In this document: one piece after another, positions 1-9,375 of the stretch
Layout of the letters: each line of letters opens with the position of its first letter
Position numbering within the stretch: the first letter of the stretch is position 1
Assembly (NCBI GenBank): GCA_030549495.1
Contig: JAUIRK010000173.1
Coordinates: 646,929-710,928 of the forward strand
Direction of reading: 5' to 3'
DNA length: 64,000 nt
DNA from: Nectonema munidae
Lineage: Eukaryota > Nematomorpha > Nectonematoida > Nectonematidae
The notes under the pieces: generated by a model
What the model was told of the DNA's origin: nothing
Database searches by the model: none
What the model saw: the letters and a program-made list of their open reading frames with translations, nothing else
Made by a program: the position numbers and the translations under genes

Positions 1-477
1 GGTTTCTTTTTTCAACATAAGTTTATTTTTTACATTTTTACGCCTAACGAACATACTATAATAGTATTCTGAACTAACCTTGCATTTACGATAACCTATA
101 ATAATTAGCATGCGCTTACTGCAATTATCTAGATAAAAAATTTGTTCTACAAATAAACGGTATTTATACAGTTCTTGACACACTTATTATTATAAAATCT
201 ATCAGAAGAATAACATATTAGAAGTTGGATGATATTCACTTCCTTGTTAACAAAATATGCTTGATGCAGGGGCGCACATCTGGGGGGGGGGGGGAGAGAT
301 TTTTAGTCATGGTATAAAACCTTCACTAGGTTAGAGTATAGCATATCTAGCGATAGAAAGGCCAACTGTGACCATTGGTTTTAATAAATGGTAATAAGCA
401 GGGACAGAGGCTTAATTACTTCCGGTGAGTAGTGATCTATCATATATGAATGATTCTGTTCTCTTGTTAACATTGAA
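1..477. other. AT-rich stretch, no gene seen
   Basis: No coding frame was recognised. A run of about 13 G lies at 282-294, just after the string caggggcgcacatctg (266-281), which resembles the outer end of hAT-type MITEs. No matching opposite end was found, so this is only a possible solo terminus. Confidence 0.4.
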
Positions 478-583
478 CAGTGGTTTACAAAGTTTGTAAA
501 AAATTTCGGCGTGGCGGTCTCTTTAAAATTTTTTAATAGCTCGGGATCTCATTTAAAAAAATAAATCAACATATAAACCACTG
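478..583. mobile_element. hAT-type terminus or tiny hAT MITE
   Basis: The sequence opens with cagtggtttacaaagtttg (478-496), a typical hAT terminal repeat, and closes with taaaccactg (574-583), which is the inverse of its first 10 bases. The 8-mers outside (acattgaa and tacttgaa) agree at 5 of 8 positions, as an eroded hAT target duplication might. It could be a 106-bp MITE, or the downstream end of the minus-strand hAT transposase fossil whose C-terminal coding lies just inward (675-810). The second reading fits the orientation. Confidence 0.5.
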
Positions 584-674
584 TACTTGAAAAATTGACA
601 CACTTGTTTATTCAAAAATTGTCTGAATAATCCAATCAATGTCAATGGGATGTATGCATCTTCTTTTTCTAAAC

Positions 675-810
675 TAGTTGTCAGTTTGGCTTTGTTTTGA
701 CCAATGCAACTCTCATATCATTACTCACTTCCAATCTGTTTTGAGATTTGGTTTCAATCGCAAGTAGCGTCGAAAACGCTTACTCATACTCATATGTAGT
801 GGCAAATCGA
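675..810 (-). pseudogene. hAT transposase C-terminal fragment (ZBED5-like)
   Basis: Read on the minus strand, this stretch gives a decayed hAT dimerisation segment. The recognisable pieces are AFSTLLAIETKSQNRLEV followed by NDMRVALVKTKPN, preceded by an in-frame stop where a Cys-Glu-Ser context is expected. ZBED5/SCAND3/FAM200-like hAT proteins carry FS.L..IK.K.RNRL.VE.D.R.AL at their extreme C terminus, and a stop follows here too. The matching N-terminal half lies at 3479-3960 in the same orientation, so both are read as one hAT gene split by the retroelement between them. Most of the catalytic middle was not found. Confidence 0.7.
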
Positions 811-1094
811 ATCAGTTTTCAGAGCAACTTCAGCATAGGATTCTCCCATTTCAATCGAAAAATCGGTATGAGATTGTTATGGCGTAAAGAGTAGTGGAAA
901 TAAACTTTATTGAAATGAACAGAAACACGCGAAAAGGTAACAATTACGTTACAAAGATAACAACATAAAATGTGCACTATATATATGTAGAAAAACATTT
1001 AGTGGTGCTTCAGGATGTATTTACAAAGTATGTGAAAGCATGCTAAACAGCCAGTGATGCTCAAGGAAAATTGTAACTTGTGAAAACACTTATT

Positions 1095-3478
1095 ACATTT
1101 TTCCCCTTTAAAATTTAAAACTATCAGGAGTTTTGTGAATTCTTTGTGATCATCTGGGTTAGTTTTTTACTTCTTCATGAGGCACTTGAACATCTTCTTC
1201 AGGTTCACAAACCCAATGCCTTAACTGGTTGTTGAACTTCAGTTTGTTTCAACATAAGATCATCTCCATCACTGCATTCTCCAATCTCGTTTCCAGAGGG
1301 AGCTAAGTGGTGAGTTGGAACAGTAAGCTCGTTACCCATACAGTTCTTAACTTTTGGGTAATGCGGATTAACTTCAATCAAGTCTACAACTTCAACGCCA
1401 GAATCATATTTCGACGCTTTAACGTTTTTCAGAATAGCTTGCTTTGAAGACAGCAACCATGTAGGGAGTTGGTATCCATTGAGGGTACGGCGTTGAAACT
1501 TAGACATCCTTTCTTGGGGCGTCTCATTTGTAGCCGTTGAAAGAAGTGAATGTATGCTGTGTAAAGCTAAAGGAACCACTTCTTCCCATTTTGAAATTGG
1601 TAGATTCTCAGAATCCAAGTAGTACTCTATGGCCTTCCATATAGTTGAGTCGTTCTACTTGCCCGTTCTCTTGAGGATCATAACTAAAAGTTCTACTTTG
1701 ACATATACCACACGAGAACAAAATAGTTTGCAATTCGTTTGACATAAATGAGCTTCCTCTATCAGAATGAACAAAAGCAGGATAACCAAAGATGGTGAAA
1801 AGATGACTTAAGCATGCTTTAATTGAAACAGCAGACATTTTCTTTGTTGCAAAGGCAAATAGATAGCGTGAGTATTCGTCTACTATGTCTGGTATCTTTT
1901 CTCAGAACAAAAGGGCAAATGCCCTTTAAAATCCATTGATAATCTTTCCCGTGCTTGAGTGGCTTTGATTAAATGAGTTTTAGGAGGTGTGAAATATCTT
2001 GGCTTGAGATGTGCACATGTTTTGCAGTACCTTCTTTATTTCTTCAATTGAAAAGGGAAGATTCTTGGAACGTACGAAATGAGCCATTCTTGAAACATCT
2101 GTATGACGCAATTTTTTTATGAATTTGATCCAATGTTTGCGACTGATCAATCAAGGAGAAGCTACGTAAGATACTGTTAGCTACTTTGTTATTGCTTTCT
2201 GGACAAAGTTGGAAAATGCCAGTTCAACCCTCCATCTATTAATTTTCTCATTCTTTATTTTCGAATACTTTTCTTTGGAGAACATAAAATGACAGACTTT
2301 TGATCAGCTATCAGTGTGAAATGTTTGCCAAGTAGTAAATTGTTCCATCTACGGATTGACTCCACACTGGCGTAAGCTTCCTTCTCCACACTGTGATGCG
2401 CTCTTTCACTTTTCTGCAAACTTCTAAAAAAAAAAGCAACTGGCCTGCCTTTCTGACTTAAAACTCCCGAAATGCTGTGTTCGCTAGCCTCTGTTTCCAC
2501 TGTTAAAGGACATGTCTCATCAATGGCTACCAATACAGAATCCTCTATATCTTTTTTTAAAAGATCAAAAGCATCTGCAGCCTCTTTAGAAAGTAGGAAA
2601 GCTTTACAATGTATAAATGGCCTTATTTTCGCTGAATAATTTTTTACCCAATAAGAATAATATGAAAATAAACCTTCAATACGTTTCTTTGATTTCAATT
2701 CCGTAGGAAGTAGTAAATCTCTTAAACCCTGTAATCTATCACGATTAACCCTAACGTTCCTTTGAGATGTTAAATATCCTAAAAACTTAATAGAAGTGGT
2801 AGAAATCTTACTCTTCTCTTCATTAAATGTAAGATTGAGACCTTTTGCGGCTTTCATAAAATCATTATAATGGTTGTCATGTTCCTGTTGATTTTTAACA
2901 ACTATTTTATATTGTTATCTAAGTAAGCATAAACACCCTTTAAATGATTAATTTTTATAGATGATTCCATTATACGTTGAAAGCAAGCTACACCATTAGT
3001 AATTCCAAAAGGCATTCTTATAAATTGATATAGTCCTCTACTAACCTAAAAAGCTGTATATGCCTATCCTCAATTGATAAAGGAATTTGTTGATAAGCTG
3101 ATTTTAAATCTAACACACGAAAAATAGAATTTTTTGATATTTCCTGTACCAGGTACTGTAATGTCCAGAGATCTGGCTAAGGTAAAAACTTCATCTAGTT
3201 CTATTACCTTACTCTCAAATATCTGTTGTCTAATAAATACCGAGTCAAGCCCTGTTATAAATGCGTCTCTAACAGCTTCTATGCGATACTGCTCAGCACT
3301 AACTGATTTGAATTCACACTCCTTACTCAAAACATTAAGTGCAGACAAATAAGTATCTAAGCTTTCACCTGATTGTTGGGATCTTTTCAAAAGTAGATGA
3401 CGAGCAAAAATAACATTAGAGGCTTTCTAAGGCGAGCATAGCTTTTTCATATTGTTCGGGGTCAGCAATGTAGTAGTA
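1095..3478 (-). mobile_element. Ty3/gypsy LTR retrotransposon fossil
   Basis: A minus-strand LTR retroelement fossil. In its reading direction it shows a gag-like region (about 3478-3070), reverse transcriptase (about 3130-2600, including a recognisable DLKSAYQQIPL-type palm segment), RNase H (about 2570-2255), an integrase core with SDRG and GQVERLN motifs (about 1960-1610), and an integrase C-terminal chromobarrel-like tail (about 1600-1240). The RT, RNase H, integrase order is that of Ty3/gypsy. A purine tract on the minus strand (plus coordinates about 1096-1107) followed by TG could be the polypurine tract and 3' LTR start; no paired LTR was found. The element is broken in several places and looks old. 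It lies within a hAT transposase fossil, so it is younger than that hAT. Confidence 0.85.
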
Positions 3479-3960
3479 GATTGAACTTGAAATGGAAAAG
3501 GTGTACGTAAACGCAAGGCTGAGCTAAGTTTGCAGCTAAGTTGAAAATCGAATTCCGAATCAATAAAACCATCTCTGATATTATGTCATCAGACATCTCT
3601 CCTATTAGCCTTGCAACAATATCGTTTAACAAGAAGATATGCTTCAACTTTACAATGTCAGAATTTCTTAGCACATTCAATAGGATATCGTTGCAGCAAA
3701 ATAACATCAACTGTTCTCCTATGTTGTTGACTTTTTGACAACAGTTTTTTATGAAAATTTATATAAGGCTTTCAAACAACACTTATATTTTGCAAAAACA
3801 TTCCTATGTTATCAAACCTGGATTTGTGCAATCGTTCAGCTTGATGTTTAAAATAGTCAATAATTTTGTTTACTGAACTCGTGTGCTTCATTTCCAGTGC
3901 AGGCTTCACTTGACGGGCTTTAGAAAAGTGGATGCTAACACTTCAAAACACAAAAGACAC
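3479..3960 (-). pseudogene. hAT transposase N-terminal fragment (ZBED5-like)
   Basis: On the minus strand the region gives broken but recognisable pieces of the N-terminal half of a ZBED5-like hAT transposase. A BED zinc-finger part reads PKCLLCFEVLASTFLKPVK (about 3960-3895), close to the family pattern P.C..C..VLA...MKP.KL. Further on comes LLNDIVARLIGEMSDDI (about 3650-3590), matching the SN.TV.RRI.EM..DI motif that precedes the catalytic domain. Frameshifts and stops separate the pieces. The sequence stops at the edge of the gag region of the adjacent retroelement fossil, and the C-terminal remnant reappears at 675-810. Confidence 0.65.
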
Positions 3961-4235
3961 TTAGGCACATTTACAAATTAGGACTGAAAAGCAATAAAAG
4001 AAAAAAATAGTGATCAATTCAAAGACGAACTTTTTTGTTCATTTTAAATGTGACTTATTGGCAAAAATGGCAAATGACCCAATATGGGTGCAATATTTAG
4101 CGAAAAACGATTCACTCTGTGTCCCCTTCTCGATCCCATTGCAACTACCGCGGACTCCAGTTGAAAGCGCTTGGCGCCTATGAGAGAGAAGAACGGGTGT
4201 TCAATAGCATTGTGAAACGCTATAATTCGATAGAG

Positions 4236-4487
4236 CAGCGTTTTTCAAGCATTTTTTACTGCGACCCATAACAAGAACCACAGTTTGCAACGCGACCCGT
4301 AGTATACTTAGGTGTAATGAGACAAACTCTGATCACTAGGTGTGTACATTGTTTTATTTATTTGTAGAATAAAATATTATATTTTTAGATTTTTAGATTT
4401 TCTTCACTTTGCTCTCCCTTGATTTCCTTTCTTTTTTGTCACACGTGACCCATTGAAGGCTTGGGACCCGCATTTTGAAAAACGCTG
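4236..4487. mobile_element. hAT MITE with perfect 8-bp target duplication
   Basis: The ends are perfect 13-bp inverted repeats, cagcgtttttcaa (4236-4248) and ttgaaaaacgctg (4475-4487). The element is flanked on both sides by the same 8-mer, cgatagag (4228-4235 and 4488-4495), the exact target duplication length of hAT transposons. Just inside, gcgaccc motifs resemble the subterminal GACCC repeats of Charlie-like hAT families. The 252-bp interior is AT-rich and non-coding. It inserted in the intron upstream of the 4824-5060 CNOT2 exon, and the exact target duplication suggests modest age. Confidence 0.9.
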
Positions 4488-4823
4488 CGATAGAGGACCA
4501 AAATTCTTAATTTGTAACAAACAAAGTAAAATTTCTGTTTATATAGATGTCTTATATTTCCATATTTAAATCCCATTTTCAATGAAGAAGTAGATTAATG
4601 TCATACAAATATATTTTTTTACTTCTTGGAAAAAGAGAATGAGGGGTATAGTAGAGGAGGGAGGGAGTGCGATAAGCTACTCATTCGCTGTATGCTGAAA
4701 GTAGGAGCGAATGCAAGCATTAATTTTCCTATTTTTTCTTCACATGATATAAGCGCGTCCCCATGTAAAGGGCGTTTCAAAGTTAGGGTAAAGCTACTTT
4801 CAAACATTTTTATGAATTTTTAG

Positions 4824-5060
4824 CTGCCAATGCCCAATTTACTCAAGTACTGCGAAGGACTACTCTTCTACATCTTCTATACGTTTAACGGAGACATTTT
4901 ACAGTTGCTCAGTGCTCACGAACTGTATTCCCGAGATTGGCGCTACAACATAGAAGAGCGTGTCTGGATCACGCGCATACCCGGCGTTCCCTCTCTTGAA
5001 AAGACAAGTACATATGAGCGCGGCACCTACTACTACTTCGAATGCCACTCCTGGTCCAAA
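4824..5060 (+). CDS. CNOT2: CNOT2 (NOT2) penultimate coding exon
   Basis: This exon encodes 79 residues of the C-terminal NOT-box of CNOT2, the CCR4-NOT subunit that pairs with CNOT3 and docks on CNOT1 in cytoplasmic mRNA deadenylation and repression. Visible motifs in order are LLFYIFY, GDILQLLSA, ELYSRDWRY, ERVWITR, TSTYERGTYYYF and a final HSWSK; they match the animal CNOT2 C terminus nearly position for position. The exon starts after a tttttag acceptor (AG 4822-4823) and ends at the donor AAA|GTATGC (GT 5061). It is 237 nt, phase 0 at both ends. The open frame continues to 5153, but that tail is unlike CNOT2; the true continuation is at 8128. Upstream exons were not found and probably lie left of the window. 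Confidence 0.9.
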
Positions 5061-6357
5061 GTATGCTCACACTATGACTTCACTTCCTCACCCATGAACA
5101 TCTCAAACACTCACACTCGAGTGTTGAAAAGAAACCGGAGTTTCTCTCGATAAAGACCGTGAACGTAGTAAAAAAATCATGCCGTATTTTACGAGTGCAA
5201 GGAACCCTGTGATGTTTGGGGTTTGAAATTTGAAAATTTTACACATAAGCTCACAACCTTTATCAAACTTATTTTTTTGAGTATAGAAACCATATTACCT
5301 TTAAATAATAGTAGACAATGCTTAGGATTGTGTCTCTGTTGAATTTCCATATTAGCTTATACTGCATTTCCAATAATCACACATTTTTAAACCTAATTTT
5401 TGACAAAAAGAGTTGTTTAGACACGTTAAAATACGGTAACCGCTTGCATATCATTTTACTTTTTAGCGCTTTGATAATAATCAATGTGACCCCGGTGTAC
5501 CAAGAAATAAAGGCATCAGCTTAAAATTTATAAAATTCCGTTCAAAAAGAGAGCCAATTTGTCTTCAAAATTCTAGTTTTCAAAGGGTTATGACATTAAT
5601 AAATTAAGAATTATTAAACATTATTAAATTTATTCTATTGAAAATGAAAAAATGAACATATAAAACATTTTAGGGCCACACACAGATGGAAATATGTAAA
5701 ATGAAAGTTGATATCTTTTTTAAAAAAAATCTCGATTTAAATATTGTTCTTAATTTGAAAGATTTAAAAATGAAGTGAATCGAATGTAATCTTTCTCTGA
5801 ATGAAGAAACGGGTATGCTACACGAGATGAGATCGTTTTTTCGCATGTAAAACTAAAGGGAAGGATACTGCATTCACGAGTAGCATATTCTCCCATTTTT
5901 AAGGAGACATAACTGACAAATGAATTGCGAATTACTATCAGTAGCTTGCACAAAATGTTAAAAAGTACTAACAATTTTTTTACAACTTCACCTCAAAAAT
6001 AAGTAAACATTTAAATTTTATTTTTAGCACTATGTCAACTAAATTTTCTCAAAAAATTTAACTTTTCCATTAAAAATAACTACATAATTAAAATATTTGA
6101 AAGTTAATTTAAACTTTTGTAAAAAAAAAAAATTTATTTTATTTTAAAAAGTTTTCAACAAATTTCTGCATTGCTATTCTTTGAACATATAACTAACAAA
6201 TATTGTTCTTTTTCGTAAGTAAAGGTGTTGTGTTGTATGGATGTGTGGCCAGTTGAAGAGGTCGTGTATATGTTGATGACAAAGTAGAGAGTTTTTTTGA
6301 ATTGATAGAGTACACTAATAACGAGATCTAGGGGCTAATAACAACAGCAGAACCATG
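5061..6357. other. First part of the CNOT2 intron, no gene seen
   Basis: AT-rich intronic sequence between the two CNOT2 exons. No repeat boundary, RNA gene or convincing coding stretch was seen here. Confidence 0.6.
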
Positions 6358-6516
6358 TTATTCAACAATATGCTTGTTGTTTGCGACCCATTTTCTTGCC
6401 GACATCTGGCAGTAAGATCCGCACATCACTTCCAGCCTCCATTCCAGCTTCTCAGACCACTTGGCTAGAAATTCCGACACTTTGACCTTGTTTCGACAGA
6501 GATCTTCCGGGTTCAG
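6358..6516 (-). CDS. Candidate terminal exon, unrecognised, in CNOT2 intron
   Basis: On the minus strand an open frame ending in TAA (6358-6360) encodes about 50 residues containing NPEDLCRNKVKVSEFL, AKWSEKLEWRLEVMCG and SYCQMSARKWVANNKH. It has three Trp and three Cys, heptad-like helical spacing, and many G/C third positions, in a segment clearly richer in GC than its surroundings. There is no early ATG, so it would be a terminal exon; the acceptor is uncertain (a CGGAAG at about 6510-6515 is one option, and the frame stays open further upstream). No family was recognised. The + strand also has a shorter open frame with a donor-like CTGGCA|GTAAGA, so strand is not fully settled. Confidence 0.35.
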   Translation of the reverse strand: MNPEDLCRNKVKVSEFLAKWSEKLEWRLEVMCGSYCQMSARKWVANNKHIVE

Positions 6517-6764
6517 GGTAGTGTGAATGAATGAGCATGTAAATATGTTGTTTGGTGTCGTTTGTGTGTGTGATATTGAGAGAGTGCATATTCTTGTATT
6601 GCATTTATAGTTGGTTACATTTTGTAGAGGTATGAGCTGAATAGCGGTAATTTCTTCGTTCGGATTTGTGATAGGATATATGCTAATAATGCTGAATATA
6701 ATAATATGCTTTCTGGAAGATTTTTTTCATATTTAAAAAACGTAATTGCTAATATAAATTGCAG

Positions 6765-6812
6765 CGACACTTGCTTTGACGACCTCCTCTATTAAAAAGC
6801 CATCTGTCTCCA
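6765..6812 (+). CDS. Candidate cassette exon 1 in CNOT2 intron
   Basis: A 48-nt piece lies between a good acceptor (AATTGCAG, AG 6763-6764) and a donor-like CCA|GTAACA. Read with two leading bases it encodes TLALTTSSIKKPSVS and ends one base into a codon, so both borders are phase 1. Two further pieces downstream (7659-7733 and 8006-8040) have matching phases. It may be part of a nested same-strand gene. No family was recognised. Confidence 0.22.
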
Positions 6813-7658
6813 GTAACAACGAGCAGTTTTAATTTTCCTTAATTGATCCTGTTTCATCTTATTCGACCTTGATTAGGCGGGGATCCATTCACTCTACCGC
6901 TGATTTTGACTATTCTGATTTGTTCCTCAATTTGCATAATACTTGATTGACATGTGCTCAACCGATTTCTAAATGGACGTGAAATTTTGGAAACCTATAA
7001 TTCTTATTTCTAGATATATAATATTGATATACATATAAGAAAAGTATACTGAAATGTTACAGATGCAGAAAAGAAATCTATCTAAGTAATATATGTTGCC
7101 AATTGTTAGGGTATGTATTGAATGTAATACAGTGTGCTACTGATAGAATTACTATAGGTTCTAGCAAAGTTTGTCAACTCTGAAAATTTTGCCTAGCATC
7201 TCTTACATCTGTTGTATAAGTTCTACTAGAAAATCTCTCCATTTCATGTAAATTTCATCACCACTCACACCATACATTCAATTTACTTATTTATATACTT
7301 TATATCTTCACTATTTTTATTAGTGCTTATTTTATTTTTATAGATAATTCATGACAAAGGCATTGCTTTTTATCATTTTTATCTGATAAGAGCATAAGTC
7401 TACTGTTTAAAGTTTGATATATTCCTATTTCAAAACCCCCATTTTTAAACATATAAAACGTAATATATAAAAAATATATTATTTTAGAAATTAAATATTT
7501 AAAAAATTGTATTATGTATCATACTAATATTGAATACATCTAATAAAATAACTTTACACTTTTCAATAAGCAGACTGATTTGGACTAGTTGATTGAAGAG
7601 TTGGATCAGAAACTAGAAATATTTGATTTTTTGTTGATGGCCTTTTTTTTATACCTAG

Positions 7659-7733
7659 GCATGGGAGTGTATTTGGACTTCGCCAATGAAAAGGCAGCTA
7701 TGATACCCTACCAACTTACCCTTACACTCGTCA
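7659..7733 (+). CDS. Candidate cassette exon 2 in CNOT2 intron
   Basis: A strong acceptor with a long pyrimidine run (CTTTTTTTTATACCTAG, AG 7657-7658) precedes 75 nt encoding MGVYLDFANEKAAMIPYQL and TLTLV, ending at TCA|GTAAAC. Both borders are phase 1. Codon use is richer in G/C than the flanks. It cannot splice in frame to the phase-0 CNOT2 exons at 5060 or 8128, so if real it belongs to another transcript. Function unknown. Confidence 0.3.
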
Positions 7734-8005
7734 GTAAACATTTTTGAAAGATAAAATATTCAAAAAAAAATTAAAAACCGGGTTAATATTTTTAATGCAA
7801 GAATAATGAATTGTGGTTGTAAAAGTTTTATTTTTACAATACATATTCTCATCTAATTTCATTTTGAAGCTTTAGGAGATGAAAATTTGAATAAATTATA
7901 GTAAAAATAAAAATAGTTCTGTTTTTGACTATATATCCTTCCGAAACAACTATGTATTTAAGTTGCCTGGAGACAGGCATAGGAGCCATATTTTTAATCT
8001 TTCAG

Positions 8006-8040
8006 GTCTAGCACCGGATCCATTAAGAGAAATCCTCTAG
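8006..8040 (+). CDS. Candidate terminal exon 3 in CNOT2 intron
   Basis: A good acceptor (TTTTTAATCTTTCAG, AG 8004-8005) is followed, in the phase set by the 7659-7733 piece, by LAPDPLREIL and a TAG stop (8038-8040). In another frame the same bases encode SSTGSIKRNPLALPTPAP before a TGA, so the reading frame is not certain. It ends less than 90 bases before the last CNOT2 exon. Confidence 0.22.
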
Positions 8041-8127
8041 CTCTACCGACTCCAGCTCCTTTAAGGGAGCTGCTTTGATTGAAATGTCCATCACCGATAA
8101 ATTCATTGTATTCTTTCTCTATTTTAG

Positions 8128-8259
8128 CTTGTCAAAGAATTTGTTATCTATTATAACAAATTGGAAGAAAGGCCTGTGCTTCCTGCTAATATCTCTTCAT
8201 CGTATTCTACCCTTTTCCCAAATCAACAACAGCATTCCTTTCCTATCATTGGTTCATAG
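8128..8259 (+). CDS. CNOT2: CNOT2 (NOT2) terminal coding exon
   Basis: The acceptor CTTTCTCTATTTTAG (AG 8126-8127) is followed by 43 codons and a TAG stop. The peptide opens LVKEFVIYYNKLEERPVLP, which aligns with the end of animal CNOT2 (VAKEF..EYDKLEERP.LP), and finishes with a Gln/Ser-rich tail ending in HSFPIIGS. The exon is phase 0, matching the phase-0 donor at 5060, so the join reads HSWSK-LVKEF, as in other CNOT2 proteins. The tail after the LEERP motif is about ten residues longer than in vertebrates. The last residues of CNOT2 pack in the NOT module with CNOT3. Confidence 0.88.
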   Translation, partial: LVKEFVIYYNKLEERPVLPANISSSYSTLFPNQQQHSFPIIGS

Positions 8260-8450
8260 TCTTTGACTAATGGATGAACGCTGAATTCATTGGTTGTGTG
8301 ATCTCTTTTGTTTATTAGTCCTCCTTGCTTGGATAAAATTTCATTTAAACACCATTTTACTGGTATTTCCTATACCTATCTTCAATATAAAGCTCTATAC
8401 AACTTATATCATAAATTATAAAAGGTGTTAATAAAAAAGTTTTTGTTAAA
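8260..8450 (+). promoter_or_regulatory. CNOT2: Probable CNOT2 3' UTR with polyadenylation signal
   Basis: AT-rich, non-coding sequence follows the CNOT2 stop. An AATAAA hexamer lies at 8430-8435 and a weaker ATAAAA near 8333. The exact cleavage site cannot be told from sequence. Confidence 0.45.
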
Positions 8451-8528
8451 ATTCAATATTTAATATATAGTATATAATTTACATGCCCTAACACAAGGGA
8501 GGCATTTTCATGATCTGATACAAAAATA

Positions 8529-8624
8529 CATTTGTGTAAATAAAAGAAATGATATAAAATGTTCAGGAAGCCTTTGCATTTGTGTAAGTAAGAGAACTGA
8601 TATAAAATTTTAAGGAGGCATATA
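8529..8624. repeat. Two-copy 48-bp tandem repeat
   Basis: Two adjacent units start with catttgtgta at 8529 and 8577. Both contain gatataaaa and an aggaagcc/aggaggca end. They differ at about ten positions, so the duplication is not recent. It abuts the inverted repeat at 8622. Confidence 0.6.
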
Positions 8625-8815
8625 AAATATATTCAACAAGTAAGTAAAATTTTTATAAGTTGCCTCCTCTGTTGTTCATAAAAGTGAAGCTTAGTTTTCA
8701 ATTTCTGAAAAAATGCTAAAAGTATTGTTAAGGTAAAGCTCATCTTATTCAGAAAACAAAACAATAGAGGCAGCGAGCATATAAAAGTTTTACTTACTTG
8801 TTGAATTTATTTTAT
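8622..8815. mobile_element. Long inverted repeat, foldback MITE
   Basis: The arms are roughly 50 bp: attcaacaagtaagtaaaa (left, from 8630) and ttttacttacttgttgaat (right, about 8788-8806), with further pairing through the cctcctctgttgtt / aacaatagaggcag segments. The loop is about 80 bp. No clear target duplication was found, so the superfamily is unknown. Confidence 0.6.
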
Positions 8816-8862
8816 ACTATTTCTTTAAATATTGCTCACTTGAATTTCGTTTTCGGACAGAA

Positions 8863-8879
8863 GTGGGCGATTCGCCCAC
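8863..8879. other. Short GC-rich hairpin
   Basis: The 17-mer gtgggcgattcgcccac has a perfect 7-bp stem in an AT-rich setting. Its role is unknown; it could be the tip of a decayed foldback element. Confidence 0.35.
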
Positions 8880-9060
8880 GAGTGAAAAAACCTGAAGAAT
8901 TGTCTTGTTCATAGATTTACTTCAGTCATCATTATCAGACTCGCAACAAAATTCAAATATAATTTAAACACTAAATAAATATTGTCAATCTACATACACT
9001 ATCGTTTGTAATGCATTACTTTGTGTATTTTCATAGCATCCACTTTCATTGTGTTTGATA

Positions 9061-9230
9061 AGGGGTCGTTCACAATTGACGTCAACCTTTTTTTTGATAA
9101 ATTTCAACCCCCTCCCCCCTCATGTCAACTTTTAGATATATCATCACTTAACAAAATTGACTTATGTCAACTTTGGATACCCCCCCCCCCCCCCCCCCTT
9201 TTTAGTTGACGTCAATTGTGAACGACCCCT
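9061..9230. mobile_element. MITE with perfect 26-bp ends and poly-C core
   Basis: The element starts with aggggtcgttcacaattg and continues to a 26-bp terminal repeat ending gacgtcaac (9061-9086). The exact inverse ends at 9230. The interior is short and holds a run of about 18 C (9181-9198) and other C-rich stretches. The perfect ends suggest recent activity. The target duplication is unclear, so the superfamily is left open. Confidence 0.85.
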
Positions 9231-9299
9231 AACTTAGAAATATTAGATCTTTAAAAATTGTATTCTTTCCAAACTTTAAACTCTCTATATAAGGTGTTG

Positions 9300-9375
9300 A
9301 AGATTCGTTAATTCCACTAATTCGCAAATCAAGAAAAATGTCTATCAAACGTTTTGGATAAACGAGGTCTCACTG
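9300..9375. mobile_element. Solo pogo/Tigger-like terminus
   Basis: The string ggataaacgaggtctcactg ends at 9375 and is followed by TA. Its reverse, cagtgagacctcgtttatcc, is the typical outer end of pogo/Tigger elements, which duplicate TA. No opposite end was found, so this is a remnant with an uncertain inner border. Confidence 0.45.

Noticed and set aside
4830-4832. ATG as start of a short independent protein
   Set aside because: It is an internal Met; the frame is open back to the acceptor at 4823 and the sequence is the end of a larger conserved protein.
5061-5153. Continuation of the CNOT2 exon frame to a stop at 5153
   Set aside because: The residues after HSWSK do not match CNOT2, a good donor lies at 5061, and the correct tail is at 8128.
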